64,000 bases of DNA, from NCBI RefSeq assembly GCF_026341825.1, contig NZ_JAPENY010000003.1, positions 2,480,001-2,544,000 on the forward strand, in the 5' to 3' direction. Below the pieces are notes generated by a model. It saw nothing but the letters and a program-made list of their open reading frames with translations. It was not told the origin of the DNA and made no database searches. The translations under genes and the position numbers were made by a program. The first letter of the stretch is position 1. Each line of letters starts with the position of its first letter. This document shows, piece after piece, positions 25,384 through 34,705 of this stretch. The stretch is from Streptomyces sp. NBC_00620 (GTDB lineage: Bacteria; Actinomycetota; Actinomycetes; Streptomycetales; Streptomycetaceae).

Positions 25384-27451
25384 GCACTGTCCGCAGGAAG
25401 ACGTCCGACACCCCGTTGGTGTCCCCTTCCACCAGATCGGGTGATGCCGACTCGAACGCGACGACGGTGCCGTCGGCGTTGACGGAGGGGTGCCCCGCCG
25501 CAAGGTCGTTGCGGCCGCCCCAGCGGTCGACGCTGATCAACTGCCGCTTGCCGGTGGCGAGTTCGAGCAGGTACACGGAACGGCCCAAGGTGTACGCGAC
25601 ATGCGCGCCGTCCCCGGCGAGCGAGGGCTCCGTGCCGTTGACCCGGGTCGTGGTCCCGGTGTCGAGGTCCTTGACGTGGACGCTCGTGCCCTGCTGGAAG
25701 GCGACCTTGCGTCCGTCCGCGCTGATCGAGGGGGCCGAGGAGTTGCTGCCGGCCTTCTCCAGGTCACCGGTGTCCAGGTCGCGGACGTAGGTGTCGGGGC
25801 CCTGCTCGAAGGCGATGTACCGGCCGTCGTAGTCGATCGACGGGTTGCCCGCCGCCTCGTCCGTCGGCGCGCTGACCACGTCGGTGGTACCGCCGCTGAA
25901 CTTGAAGCGGTAGACGCGGGGTTGCGGGTGAGGGTCGGCCTCGGTCGCGGGCAGCGTGGCGGCGTAGGTGATCCACTGGCAGGTGGGACTCACGCTGGGC
26001 TGTCCCATCCAGGTGAAGCGGACGCCCTGGTAGAAACCCAGGCTGGTCAGCTTGCCGACCGCGCGGTTGCGGATGTGGACGCCCGGGCCGCCGTCGGCTG
26101 CGAGCGGGGCAACGTAGCCGACCTCGCGTCCGCTGTAGCAGGGCGTGACCTCGTGCGAGGGGCCCTGTGAGGTGGAGTTGACCAGGGAGACTCCCCCGGC
26201 CACGCTGACGAATACGTTCGTGTCCTTCGGGTCGTCGGTCCCCTGCGAGGTGAAGGCGACGACTTTGTCCTCCCCCATCGCCGGTTCGTAGGACGCCCCG
26301 GACAGTTGCTGCCCGTCCCATGTCGTGCTGACCCGTTCGGTGACGGACGGCATCGGGTCCGGGTTCTCCCGGAGCGCGCCCGAGAAGACGAACACGTCCG
26401 ACTCTCTGTTGGTGTCGCCCGCCACCAGATGGGACGCATCCGAACTGAACGCCACCGCACGCCCCTCGGCGGCCAGCATGTCGTCTCCCGACTGGGCGTT
26501 CGGCGGGAGGGCGGCTCCCCGCAGCCCCGTCCGCAGGTCGCGCACCCGCGTGCCGTCCTCGCCCGAGACCACGGCGTACCGGCCGTCCGCCGTGGCCGAC
26601 ATGGGCCGCCCGTCGGCCACCCGCCGTGACTCGCCCGTGCGGAGGTCGTGGACGTACAGGCCGCTCTCGGCGTCGAGGAGGACGCGGCGGCCGTCCGCGG
26701 TGATGCGGACCAGGTGGGCGGCGCCGAGGCCCGTGTCGACCTGGGTCCGCTCGCCCGTCGCCCGGTCCTTGACGAAGACGTCGACCGGGTCCGTCTCGGA
26801 GTCGGTGCGGACGCCGTACGCGATCCGTTCGCCGTCGCCGCTCACCGAGGCCCCGGCCTTGTCGCCCTCCTCGGCCGGTGAGATCAGCTCGTCGGCGCCG
26901 GTGGCCGTGTCGCGGACGTACAGCAGCCGGAAGTTCTCGTCGCCGTTGCGGTTGCCGATGGTGTATGCGACGTGCGTGCCGTCCGGGCTGACCGACTGCG
27001 CGCGGCCCAACTCGTTGAAGCCGGGCGGGTTCTCGGGCCACAGCTTCTCCGAGCTGCCGGTGGCGCGGTCGTACAGGTACGGAGCCAGGAACCGGGTGCC
27101 CGCGGAGAAGCCGATCCGGCTCCCGTCGGCGCTCGGCATCGGCGAGCCGTAGGTGAAGCCGCTGCCGAGGTCGATCTTGGTGACCGCGCCGTCGGCCAGG
27201 TCCTTCACGAGTAGGCACGGTGCGGAACGCGCGCAGCCGAAGCCCGGCGCGGTGGACGTGAACGCGACCTGGCGGCCGTCGGCGCTGATCGCGGCGCCGC
27301 TCGACGGCCCGTCGGCCTGGCTGCCGTCGGCGGCCGTGCTCACCCTCTCCAAGGTGGATGCGTGCGGTGCGGCGGACGCGCTCGTCCCGGTGAGCGCGAG
27401 TAACAGCGTCACCCCTAAGCAGACTCCGGACACTCCTGCGGCTCTGGTCAT
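25379..27451 (-). CDS. Large secreted TolB/PD40-type beta-propeller protein
   Basis: The 690-residue protein starts with a signal peptide (VCLGVTLLLALTGTSASAA) and contains about twelve TolB-like blades, probably two propellers (AAISADGRQVAFTSTAPG, MPSADGSRIGFSAGTRF, HPSVNADGTVVAFESASPD). It ends with LVEGDTNGVSDVFLRTV, and the same GDTN--SDVFV phrase occurs mid-protein and at the end of the neighbouring paralogue. The role is unknown; an envelope binding function is a family-based guess. Confidence 0.85.
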   Translation of the reverse strand: MTRAAGVSGVCLGVTLLLALTGTSASAAPHASTLERVSTAADGSQADGPSSGAAISADGRQVAFTSTAPGFGCARSAPCLLVKDLADGAVTKIDLGSGFTYGSPMPSADGSRIGFSAGTRFLAPYLYDRATGSSEKLWPENPPGFNELGRAQSVSPDGTHVAYTIGNRNGDENFRLLYVRDTATGADELISPAEEGDKAGASVSGDGERIAYGVRTDSETDPVDVFVKDRATGERTQVDTGLGAAHLVRITADGRRVLLDAESGLYVHDLRTGESRRVADGRPMSATADGRYAVVSGEDGTRVRDLRTGLRGAALPPNAQSGDDMLAAEGRAVAFSSDASHLVAGDTNRESDVFVFSGALRENPDPMPSVTERVSTTWDGQQLSGASYEPAMGEDKVVAFTSQGTDDPKDTNVFVSVAGGVSLVNSTSQGPSHEVTPCYSGREVGYVAPLAADGGPGVHIRNRAVGKLTSLGFYQGVRFTWMGQPSVSPTCQWITYAATLPATEADPHPQPRVYRFKFSGGTTDVVSAPTDEAAGNPSIDYDGRYIAFEQGPDTYVRDLDTGDLEKAGSNSSAPSISADGRKVAFQQGTSVHVKDLDTGTTTRVNGTEPSLAGDGAHVAYTLGRSVYLLELATGKRQLISVDRWGGRNDLAAGHPSVNADGTVVAFESASPDLVEGDTNGVSDVFLRTVQ

Positions 27452-27574
27452 GTTCCCCCCTGAGGTCCCCGTGGACGTTTCTCCCCCGGCCCCACGCCGA
27501 GGGCCCTCTTCGAGGCAAACGCACCACGCGCTACAGGGTCAATCCCCCGTAATGCGTACAACCCGGACCGTTGA

Positions 27575-28174
27575 TCAGTCGTCCGGGAGAAGCCCGTCGT
27601 CCAGGAACTCCCGTACGTGGCTGAGAATCTGCCCCCGGTCCGTGCCGCGCAGCCCGATCGCCACATGGATGGAGAAGCCGTCGAGGAGGGCCCGCAGCCG
27701 CGCGGCGAAACGGTCCGGGTCGACGGAGCGGAACTCGCCGTGCGAGACGCCCTCGGCGAGCAGGGCCACCAGGTCCCGGTGCCAGGCGCCCTCGATGGCG
27801 ACCTGCCGCTCACGGGCGTCGTCGTCGGCGTTCTGCGAGCGGTTCCAGACCTCCAGCCAGAGGGTCCAGTGCGGGTCGCGGTGGCCGTCGGGGACGTACA
27901 GGTCGACGTAGGCGTCGAGGCGCTCGCGGGCCGTGGCCGGCCGGGTCAGCAGCCGGCCGCGCTCGACGCCCAGGCGCCCCTCGCTCCATTCCAGGGTCCG
28001 CAGCAGCAGTTCGTCCTTGGAGCGGAAGTAGTACAGCAGATGACCGCTGCTCATCCCGACCTCGCGGCCGAGCGCCGCCATGGTGAGCTTCTCCAGACCG
28101 CGTTCGGCGATCATGTCCATGGCGGCGGCGAGCACGTCCTCGCGCGGGGGCGCGTTCCTGCGCGGACCGGCCAT
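27575..28174 (-). CDS. TetR-family regulator of the urease/agmatine operon
   Basis: A 199-residue TetR protein: the helix-turn-helix is in AAMDMIAERGLEKLTMAALGREVGMSSGHLLYYFRSK and the rest is an all-helical ligand domain with a BetI-like pattern (RTLEWSEGRLGVERGRLL, HWTLWLEVWNRSQNADDDA). ATG 28174 has GGAG upstream and lies 10 bp past the agmatine deiminase stop, so the gene is the last of the ureAB-ureC-aguA operon. It probably binds the 23-bp palindrome at 31639-31661 and regulates the operon and itself. Confidence 0.9.
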   Translation of the reverse strand: MAGPRRNAPPREDVLAAAMDMIAERGLEKLTMAALGREVGMSSGHLLYYFRSKDELLLRTLEWSEGRLGVERGRLLTRPATARERLDAYVDLYVPDGHRDPHWTLWLEVWNRSQNADDDARERQVAIEGAWHRDLVALLAEGVSHGEFRSVDPDRFAARLRALLDGFSIHVAIGLRGTDRGQILSHVREFLDDGLLPDD

Positions 28175-28184
28175 CCCGTACTCC

Positions 28185-29225
28185 TCAAACCTTCGGCTGC
28201 TGCTGGGTGATGCAGTGGATGCCTCCGCCACCGGCAAAGATCGTACGTGCGTCCACCAGTGTGACGGTCCTCTCGGGGAACAGTCGGCGGAAGATACCGG
28301 CCGCGATCTCGTCGCGCGGGTCGTCGAATCCGCAGAGGACCACGCCACCGTTGCAGAGGTAGTGGTTGATGTACGAGTAGTCGGCCCAGTGTCCGTCGGC
28401 CTCCAGGACGGTCGGGGCGGGGACCTCGACGACCTCCAGCCTCCGGCCCCGGGCGTCGGTCTGCCCCTTGAGCAGGCCGATGATCTCCTTGCTGACCTCG
28501 TGGTCGGGGTGCGCAGGGTCCTGCTGGGAGTGCGCGACGACGACGCCGGGGCGCGCGAACGCGGCGACGATGTCGACATGGCCGAGGGTGCCGAAGCCGT
28601 GCGGCGGATAGTCGCCGGTCAGCCCGCGCGGCAGCCAGATCGCCTTGCGGGTGCCGAGGTGGGCGTGGATCTCCGCCTCGACCTGCTCACGGGTCCAGTC
28701 CGGGTTGCGCTCGGGGCCGAGCTGCACGGTCTCGGTGAGCAGGACGGTCCCCTCGCCGTCGACATGGATCGCGCCGCCCTCGTTGACGAGCTTCGAGGCG
28801 TACGTCCGTGCCCCCGCGAGGTCCGAGACGTACGCGCCGATCTTCGCGTCGTGCTCCCAGCGGGCCCAGTCCTGGGCGCCCCAGCCGTTGAACGTCCAGT
28901 CCACGGCGGCGAGTTCACCCTTCCCGTCGGTGAGGAAGGTGGGGCCGATGTCGCGCATCCAGGCGTCGTCGAGGTCACGTTCGACGACATCGATCCCGGG
29001 GCCGAAGAGTTCGAGAGCCGCCGAGGACTGCCCGGGCCCGCACACCACGGTCACCGGTTCGAAGCGGCGGACCGTGCGGGCCACCGCCGCCCAGGCCTCG
29101 CGCGACTCGGCGAGATCGGCCGGATTGTCGAAGGTGTGGTTGGGCCCCGGCCACGCCATCCAGGTGCGCTCGTGCGGGGTCCACTCGGCAGGCATTCGGA
29201 AACCGTCGGCGGCAGGCGTGTTCAT
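28185..29225 (-). CDS. aguA: Agmatine deiminase
   Basis: The 346-residue protein is a full PAD_porph/agmatine deiminase: MAWPGPNHTFDNPADLAES near the start, the substrate-binding WMRDIGPTFLTD, the catalytic His region GTLGHVDIVAAF and the nucleophile Cys in FAGGGGIHCITQQQP at the C-terminus. It converts agmatine to N-carbamoylputrescine and ammonia. Its place between ureC and a tetR gene links polyamine or agmatine nitrogen recovery with the neighbouring urease-like pair. Confidence 0.95.
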   Translation of the reverse strand: MNTPAADGFRMPAEWTPHERTWMAWPGPNHTFDNPADLAESREAWAAVARTVRRFEPVTVVCGPGQSSAALELFGPGIDVVERDLDDAWMRDIGPTFLTDGKGELAAVDWTFNGWGAQDWARWEHDAKIGAYVSDLAGARTYASKLVNEGGAIHVDGEGTVLLTETVQLGPERNPDWTREQVEAEIHAHLGTRKAIWLPRGLTGDYPPHGFGTLGHVDIVAAFARPGVVVAHSQQDPAHPDHEVSKEIIGLLKGQTDARGRRLEVVEVPAPTVLEADGHWADYSYINHYLCNGGVVLCGFDDPRDEIAAGIFRRLFPERTVTLVDARTIFAGGGGIHCITQQQPKV

Positions 29226-29239
29226 AGGAGTTCAGTTCC

Positions 29240-30910
29240 TTACAGGAAATACAGGCGGTTGAGGGAGACCGAGTCGGCGGGCTCGGAGCGGATCGGGTCG
29301 CCGTCGAGGGTGACAAGGCCGGTGCGCTGGTCGACATCGACGGCTCCGGTACGGGAGTTGAGGCGCAGGTCGGCCGGACCGATGCCGCGGGTGCCGCGGA
29401 CGGCGACCCGGCGCCGCCGGGTGGGCATCAGGTCGTTGCCCTGGTCGAGCGCCGCCTGCGCGACGAAGGCCACCGAGATGTCGGCGGGCGTCGAGCCGTG
29501 CGCCCCGAACTGCGGCCCCAGGACGAGGGGTTCGCAGGTGTCGGTGGCGGCGTTGGGGTCGCCGACGACGCCGTACGCCGGGAAGCCGGACTTGAGGACC
29601 AGCTGCGGCTTGGCGCCGAAGTACTCGGGCCGCCACAGCACGATGTCGGCGAGCTTGCCGACCTCGATGGAGCCGACCTCGTGCGCGAGGCCGTGGGCGA
29701 TGGCGGGGTTGATGGTCAGCTTGGCCATGTAGCGCAGGACGCGTTCGTTGTCGTGGTCATCGGGGGCGCCGAACTCGGCCTTCATCTTCCCGGCCATCGC
29801 GAACGTCCGGCGTACGGTCTCGCCCGCGCGGCCCATGCCCTGCGCGTCCGAGGAGGTGATGCCGATCGCGCCCAGGTCGTGCAGCACATCCTCCGCGCCC
29901 ATCGTCCCGGCCCTGATCCGGTCGCGGGCCATGGCGGCGTCGCCGGGCAGGTCGGTCTTCAGGTCGTGGACGGAGACGATCATCCCGTAGTGCTCGGCGA
30001 CCGCGTCCCGGCCGAACGGCAGGGTCGGGTTGGTGGAGGAGCCGATGACGTTCGGAACTCCCGCCATTTTCAGGACATTCGGTACGTGCCCGCCGCCGCA
30101 CCCTTCGATGTGGAAGGCGTGGATGGTGCGCCCTTCGAGTACCCGGAGGGTGTCCTCGACCGACAGGCATTCGTTCAACCCGTCGCTGTGCAGGGCGACT
30201 TGGACGTCGTACTCCTCGGCGACGCGCAGCGCGGTGTCCAGCGCGCGGGTGTGGGCGCCCATGTCCTCGTGGACCTTGAAGCCGGACGCGCCGCCCTCGG
30301 CGAGCGCCTCGACGAGGGGTGCGTCGGAGGACGACGAACCCCGGCCCAGGAAGCCGATGTTGACCGGCCAGGCGTCGAAGGCGTTGAAGGCGTGGCGCAG
30401 CGCCCAGGGCGAGTTGACGCCGACGCCCCAAACCGGGCCGAACTCCTGGCCGATGATCGTGGTCACCCCGGAGGCGAGCGAGGCCTCCATGATGCGCGGC
30501 GACAGCAGATGGACGTGCGTGTCCACGGCACCGGCGGTGGCGATGAGCCCCTCGCCGGACACGATGGACGTACCCGTGCCGACCACGACGTCGACGCCCT
30601 CGAGGGTGTCGGGGTTCCCGGCCCGCCCGATGGAGCAGATCCGTCCCTCGCGGATGCCGATGGAGACCTTCCTGATCCCCTGCGCCGCGTCGATCACGAC
30701 CACATTGCTGATGACGACGTCACAGGTCTCGCGGACGGCGGCGGCCTTGAGGTGCAGCCCGTCGCGGGCGGTCTTGCCGAAGCCGGCGAGGAACTCGTCG
30801 CCGTACTTCTGGGCATCGGACTCGACCCGGATCGTGAGCCCCGAGTCGCCGAGGCGGACGCGGTCGCCCGCACGCGGGCCGTGGGTGGCGGCGTACTCGT
30901 ACGGATTCAT
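29240..30910 (-). CDS. ureC: Urease alpha subunit, divergent paralogue
   Basis: The 556-residue protein has all nickel ligands expected for UreC: His132 and His134 (THVHLLSP), carbamylated Lys212 (GFKVHEDMG), His241, His267 and Asp355 (TSSDAQGMG). The active-site flap differs from the normal MVCHHLD: here it is IVSVHDLK around residue 313, so the flap Cys is replaced by Ser and one residue is inserted. No ureD, ureE, ureF or ureG gene is nearby, so maturation depends on a second locus or does not happen. It overlaps ureAB by 4 bases. Confidence 0.9.
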   Translation of the reverse strand: MNPYEYAATHGPRAGDRVRLGDSGLTIRVESDAQKYGDEFLAGFGKTARDGLHLKAAAVRETCDVVISNVVVIDAAQGIRKVSIGIREGRICSIGRAGNPDTLEGVDVVVGTGTSIVSGEGLIATAGAVDTHVHLLSPRIMEASLASGVTTIIGQEFGPVWGVGVNSPWALRHAFNAFDAWPVNIGFLGRGSSSSDAPLVEALAEGGASGFKVHEDMGAHTRALDTALRVAEEYDVQVALHSDGLNECLSVEDTLRVLEGRTIHAFHIEGCGGGHVPNVLKMAGVPNVIGSSTNPTLPFGRDAVAEHYGMIVSVHDLKTDLPGDAAMARDRIRAGTMGAEDVLHDLGAIGITSSDAQGMGRAGETVRRTFAMAGKMKAEFGAPDDHDNERVLRYMAKLTINPAIAHGLAHEVGSIEVGKLADIVLWRPEYFGAKPQLVLKSGFPAYGVVGDPNAATDTCEPLVLGPQFGAHGSTPADISVAFVAQAALDQGNDLMPTRRRRVAVRGTRGIGPADLRLNSRTGAVDVDQRTGLVTLDGDPIRSEPADSVSLNRLYFL

Positions 30911-31599
30911 CGGTGCTCAGCTCCCTCGGTTCCGAGATACCCACAGGCGGCGGCCCTGCGCAGGGCCTCTTCCTTGGCCCCCGGCGCGTCCAGCGGCCCG
31001 TCGACCAGACCGGCGAAGCCGATCGCGATCCGCTCGCCGCCGATGGGCAGCAGCCCGACCTCGGCGCTCTCCCCGGGCCCGAAGCGCACCGAGGAGCCCG
31101 CGGGCACGGCGAGCCGCATCCCGTAGGCGTCCGCGCGCGGGAAGTCGAGCCGCGGGTTCGCTTCGAAGAAGTGGAAGTGGGAGGTGACGGAGACCGGCAC
31201 GGTCGCGGTGTTCGCGACGAGGAGCCGTACGACTGCCTCGGGCTCGGCGTGCGCGGGACCCGGCAGCAGTGCGCCCGGCGCCTGATCGCCGAGGCCGCCG
31301 CCGATGGGGTCGCTGACGACCGCGAGACGCGAACCGTCGTCGAAGACGGCCTCGACGTGCACCTCGGTGACGACGTCGGCGACGCCCGGCAGTACGTCGT
31401 CGGGGCCGAGCACCGACCGGGCGCGCTCGATGGCCTCGGCCAGCCGCCGCCCGTCCCGGGCGGCCTCGCACACGGTGTCCGCGATGAGCGCGGTCGCCTC
31501 CGGCACGTTGAGCAGGACGCCGCGCGCCCTGCGGGACCGGGCCAGCTCGGCGGCTCCGAAGAGCAGCAGCCGGTCACGTTCCGTGGGAGTCAGTCTCAC
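30907..31599 (-). CDS. ureAB: Fused urease gamma/beta subunit
   Basis: The 230-residue protein joins a UreA-like domain (MRLTPTERDRLLLFGAAELA to about residue 100) to a UreB-like domain (TVPVSVTSHFHFFEANPRLD, GMRLAVPAGSSVRFGPGE). GTG at 31599 follows AAGGAGGTG. It is the first gene of the minus-strand operon with ureC, aguA and tetR. Fusion of the two small subunits occurs in some actinobacteria; the sequence is divergent from canonical UreA and UreB, as is the partner UreC. Confidence 0.9.
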   Translation of the reverse strand: MRLTPTERDRLLLFGAAELARSRRARGVLLNVPEATALIADTVCEAARDGRRLAEAIERARSVLGPDDVLPGVADVVTEVHVEAVFDDGSRLAVVSDPIGGGLGDQAPGALLPGPAHAEPEAVVRLLVANTATVPVSVTSHFHFFEANPRLDFPRADAYGMRLAVPAGSSVRFGPGESAEVGLLPIGGERIAIGFAGLVDGPLDAPGAKEEALRRAAACGYLGTEGAEHR

Positions 31600-31638
31600 G
31601 ACGCGACACCTCCTTGCCTTACGGGATACAGAGCATCA

Positions 31639-31661
31639 GATTTAGAGCATCACTCTAAATC
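31639..31661. promoter_or_regulatory. Perfect 9-5-9 palindrome, likely TetR operator
   Basis: GATTTAGAG-CATCA-CTCTAAATC is a perfect inverted repeat 40 bp before the ureAB start and 114 bp before the divergent permease. The octamer GAGCATCA also occurs twice here (31631 and 31645). The A/T-rich arms stand out from the surroundings. The only regulator in the locus is the TetR protein at the end of the operon. Confidence 0.8.
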
Positions 31662-31774
31662 ACTGTAACCGCGAGATTCATGAAACGGAAACATTGACGT
31701 GTGACCTTGGAACACGCCACATTGAACGTCACTCAAACTTCAGGCTTCAGGCCGCCCTCGAAGGAGACCCAGCC

Positions 31775-33208
31775 ATGCCGATCGAACAACGCGGCGTCGA
31801 CACCATCCCCGACGAGGAACGCACCAGCGGGCCCCGCGACCTCGTGTCGATCCTGCTCGGCTCCAATCTCTGCCTCGGCGTGATCATCTTCGGCTGGCTG
31901 CCGGCGTCCTTCGGGCTCGGCTGGTGGGCCTCGGTCACCTCGATCGTGGCGGGCACGGTGGTCGGCACGGCGATCACGGCTCCGCTCGCCCTGGTGTCCC
32001 TGCGCACGGCGACGAACCTCTCCACCTCCTCCGGCGCCCAGTTCGGCGTACGCGGACGGCTGGTCGGCTCGGTCGTCGGCCTGCTGCTCGCCCTCGGCTA
32101 CACCGCGCTGACCGTCTGGATCGGCGGCGATGTGATGGTGGGCGTACTGAACCGGCTGTTCGGACTGCCGGTCAACGGCATCTCGTACGGCGTGATCTAC
32201 GGGCTGCTCGCCACAGCGACGGTGGCGGGCGCGGTGTACGGCTACCGCGTGCTGCTCGCCATGTCCCGCGTCCTGGCGATCGGCATGACGGCGCTGCTGG
32301 TCGTGGGCGTGATCGCGTACGCCCCGCACTTCACCACCGCCCCGCTCCCGGAGGCCGGCGGCTATCTGCTCGGCTCCTTCTGGCCGACCTGGCTGCTCGC
32401 GGCGGTGGCGGCGGGCCTGTCCGGCCCGATCGCGTTCATCACCCTCCTCGGCGACTACACGCGCTACATCTCCCCGGCCCGCCACTCCTCACGCAAGGTC
32501 CTGCACGCGACCTGGCTGGGTCTGACGGTCGGTCTGCTGGTCCCCCAGCTCTTCGGCACCTTCACGGCGTACGCGGCCCGCGCGGCCCTCGACTACGCGG
32601 GGCCGCTGGTCTCCGCCTCCCCCACCTGGTACCTGGTCCCGCTGCTGCTCGCCGCCACCGCGGGCTCGGTCGGCAACGCGGGGCTGATGCTCTACTCGAT
32701 GGGGCTCGACCTCGACGCGATCCTGCCGCGCGCCTCGCGCGCGCAGGCCACCCTCTCGGTTGCCGTCGTCGCCACGGTCTGCGTCTTCGTCGGTCATTAC
32801 GCGTCCAGTGCGCAGGACGCGATGACCTCCTTCGTGCTGCTGCTGACCGCCATCGGGACGCCGTGGGCCGTCGTCACCCTCATCGGGTTCGCGCGCTGCC
32901 GCGGTGTCTACGATCCGGACGCGCTTCAGGTCTTCAACCGGCGTTCGCGGGGCGGGATCTACTGGTACCGGGGCGGCTGGAACGTGCCGGCCGTGGTCGC
33001 GTGGGCGCTGGGCGCGTTCGTCGGTCTCCTTGCGGTGTCGCTTCCCTCTTACGAGGGGCCGCTGCTTTCGCTGACCGGCGGGGTGGACTGCAGCTTCCTG
33101 CTGTCGGGCGTTGTCGGGGGTCTTGTGTACCTGGTGCTGTCGCCGAAGGGGGCGCCGCATCCGGTGGCGGCCGGGCAGGAACTGGCTCGCGCCGAGAGCG
33201 GGCGCTGA
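31775..33208 (+). CDS. NCS1-family nucleobase/purine permease
   Basis: ATG at 31775 follows AAGGAG. The 477-residue protein has about twelve membrane helices and family marks of NCS1 cytosine/purine/allantoin transporters: LVSILLGSNLCLGVIIFGW near the first helix, NLSTSSGAQFGVRGR, and LLGDYTRYISPARHSSRK in the middle. It is divergent from the urease-like operon, so the imported compound (a nucleobase, hydantoin or related nitrogen source) may feed that pathway. The substrate cannot be read from sequence. Confidence 0.9.
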   Translation: MPIEQRGVDTIPDEERTSGPRDLVSILLGSNLCLGVIIFGWLPASFGLGWWASVTSIVAGTVVGTAITAPLALVSLRTATNLSTSSGAQFGVRGRLVGSVVGLLLALGYTALTVWIGGDVMVGVLNRLFGLPVNGISYGVIYGLLATATVAGAVYGYRVLLAMSRVLAIGMTALLVVGVIAYAPHFTTAPLPEAGGYLLGSFWPTWLLAAVAAGLSGPIAFITLLGDYTRYISPARHSSRKVLHATWLGLTVGLLVPQLFGTFTAYAARAALDYAGPLVSASPTWYLVPLLLAATAGSVGNAGLMLYSMGLDLDAILPRASRAQATLSVAVVATVCVFVGHYASSAQDAMTSFVLLLTAIGTPWAVVTLIGFARCRGVYDPDALQVFNRRSRGGIYWYRGGWNVPAVVAWALGAFVGLLAVSLPSYEGPLLSLTGGVDCSFLLSGVVGGLVYLVLSPKGAPHPVAAGQELARAESGR

Positions 33209-33313
33209 GCTGAGCTCCCGCTGGGGTTGCGGTGTTTCGTCTGCGGGGCCGTCGTGGCTGGTCGCGCAGTTCCCCGCGCCCCTTTGGGGCGCTCCGCTTT
33301 GGGGCGCTCCGCC

Positions 33314-33339
33314 CCCCGCCCCCGTTGAAGGGGGCGGGG
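33314..33339. terminator. Hairpin between convergent permease and ilvE genes
   Basis: A perfect 10-bp G/C stem (33314-33323 with 33330-33339) with loop GTTGAA, 13 bp after the ilvE stop on the minus strand. The 100 bp before it include a direct duplication of TTTGGGGCGCTCCGC and a phrase (GTGGCTGGTCGCGCAGTTCC) that I remember as common in Streptomyces spacers. Confidence 0.8.
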
Positions 33340-33352
33340 TTCAGGGCACGGG

Positions 33353-34441
33353 TCAGCCCAGCGGGTGCATCCAGCCGTGCTTGTCCTCGCTGACTCCGCG
33401 CTGGATGTCGAGGAGTGCCTCGCGCAGTCGCAGTGTGACCTCGCCGGGTTCGCCGCCCGACTGCTGCCACTCGCCGCTGGTGCGCTTGACCGTGCCGACG
33501 GGGGTGATGACGGCGGCGGTTCCGCAGGCGAAGACCTCGGTGAGGGTGCCGTTCTCGGAGTCGCGCTGCCACTGGTCGATGGAGATGCGGCCCTCTTCGG
33601 ACTCGTAGCCGAGGTCGCGGGCGACGGTGAGGAGCGAGTCGCGGGTGACACCGGCGAGCAGGGAGCCGGTCAGGGCGGGGGTGACGATCTTGTTGCCGTA
33701 CACGAAGTACAGGTTCATGCCGCCGAGTTCCTCGACCCACTTGTGCTCGACGGCGTCGAGGTAGGCGACCTGGGCGCAGCCCTTGGCGGCGGCCTCGGCC
33801 TGGGGCAGCAGGGAGGCGGCGTAGTTGCCGCCGGTCTTGGCGTCGCCCATGCCGCCGGGGACGGCGCGCACGTGGTCCTCGGAGAGCCAGATGGAGACGG
33901 GCTGCACGCCGCCCGGGAAGTAAGCGCCCGCGGGGGATGCGATGACGAGGAAGAGGTACTCGTTGGCGGGCTTCACGCCCAGGCCGACCTCGGTGGCGAT
34001 CATGAACGGGCGGAGGTAGAGGGACTCCTCACCGCCGTGCGCCGGGACCCATGCCCTGTCCTGCTGGACGAGGACGTCGCAGGCCTCGATGAACGTCTCG
34101 ACCGGCAGCTCCGGCATGCCGAGGCGGCGGGCCGAGGCCTGGAAGCGCTTGGCGTTCATGTCGGGGCGGAAGGTGGCGACGGAGTCGTCCGCCTGCCGGT
34201 ACGCCTTGAGGCCCTCGAAGATCTCCTGCGCGTAGTGCAGGGTCATGTTCGCGGGGTCGAGGGAGAGCGGTCCGTACGGAACGAGCTGGCCGTCGTGCCA
34301 GCCGCGGCCCTCGGTCCACTTGATGGTCACCATATGGTCGGTGAAGTGGCGGCCGAACCCGGGGCTGGCGAGAATCGCCTCGCGCTCCGCATCCGAGCGG
34401 GGCTGCGAAGAGGGCTTGAGCTCGATCGTGGGCGTCGTCAT
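33353..34441 (-). CDS. ilvE: Branched-chain amino acid aminotransferase
   Basis: The 362-residue class IV aminotransferase has the PLP Lys in GGMGDAKTGGNYAASLLP, the phosphate-binding region YESEEGRISIDQWQ and the carboxylate-binding motif NGTLTEVFACGTAAVITPVG. It carries out the last step of Leu, Ile and Val synthesis and the first step of their breakdown to short branched starters. ATG 34441 follows GAAGGA. It lies near leuB on the same strand but a terminator separates them. Confidence 0.95.
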   Translation of the reverse strand: MTTPTIELKPSSQPRSDAEREAILASPGFGRHFTDHMVTIKWTEGRGWHDGQLVPYGPLSLDPANMTLHYAQEIFEGLKAYRQADDSVATFRPDMNAKRFQASARRLGMPELPVETFIEACDVLVQQDRAWVPAHGGEESLYLRPFMIATEVGLGVKPANEYLFLVIASPAGAYFPGGVQPVSIWLSEDHVRAVPGGMGDAKTGGNYAASLLPQAEAAAKGCAQVAYLDAVEHKWVEELGGMNLYFVYGNKIVTPALTGSLLAGVTRDSLLTVARDLGYESEEGRISIDQWQRDSENGTLTEVFACGTAAVITPVGTVKRTSGEWQQSGGEPGEVTLRLREALLDIQRGVSEDKHGWMHPLG

Positions 34442-34647
34442 GAGTGGTTGTCCTTCACCGGTTGTGTGTGACGGGCCGCGCTCACGCCAGTACTGCCAGT
34501 GGCCAGTGCTAGGACGTCCGAGCATTCCCTCATTCCGCGGCTCCGCGTTCGATTATCGCGTGTCCGGAGCCGTGGACGAAATGGTGTGAATGCGGCCCAT
34601 GGGATTGCCCAGGGGTAGATGGTGGCACCCGGCGAGGGCATAGGGAA

Positions 34648-34678
34648 AGCCGCCGGGTGCGGATGCGACCCGGCGGCT
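34648..34678 (-). terminator. Terminator of leuB
   Basis: A perfect 11-bp stem (34678-34668 with 34658-34648 on the minus strand) followed by TTTCCCT, 27 bp after the leuB stop. The rest of 34442-34647 is the ilvE promoter region; I see no convincing leader peptide in it. Confidence 0.85.
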
Positions 34679-34705
34679 GCTACGAAACGTAAGTGCGCGG
34701 CGGGG

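Noticed and set aside
24043..27451. TolB propeller pair as part of a Tol-Pal system
   Set aside because: Streptomyces has no outer membrane and there are no tolQ, tolR, tolA or pal genes here.
34442..34560. Leader peptide MRECSDVLALATG before ilvE as an attenuator
   Set aside because: It has no run of Leu, Ile or Val codons and no hairpin with a U-run before ilvE.
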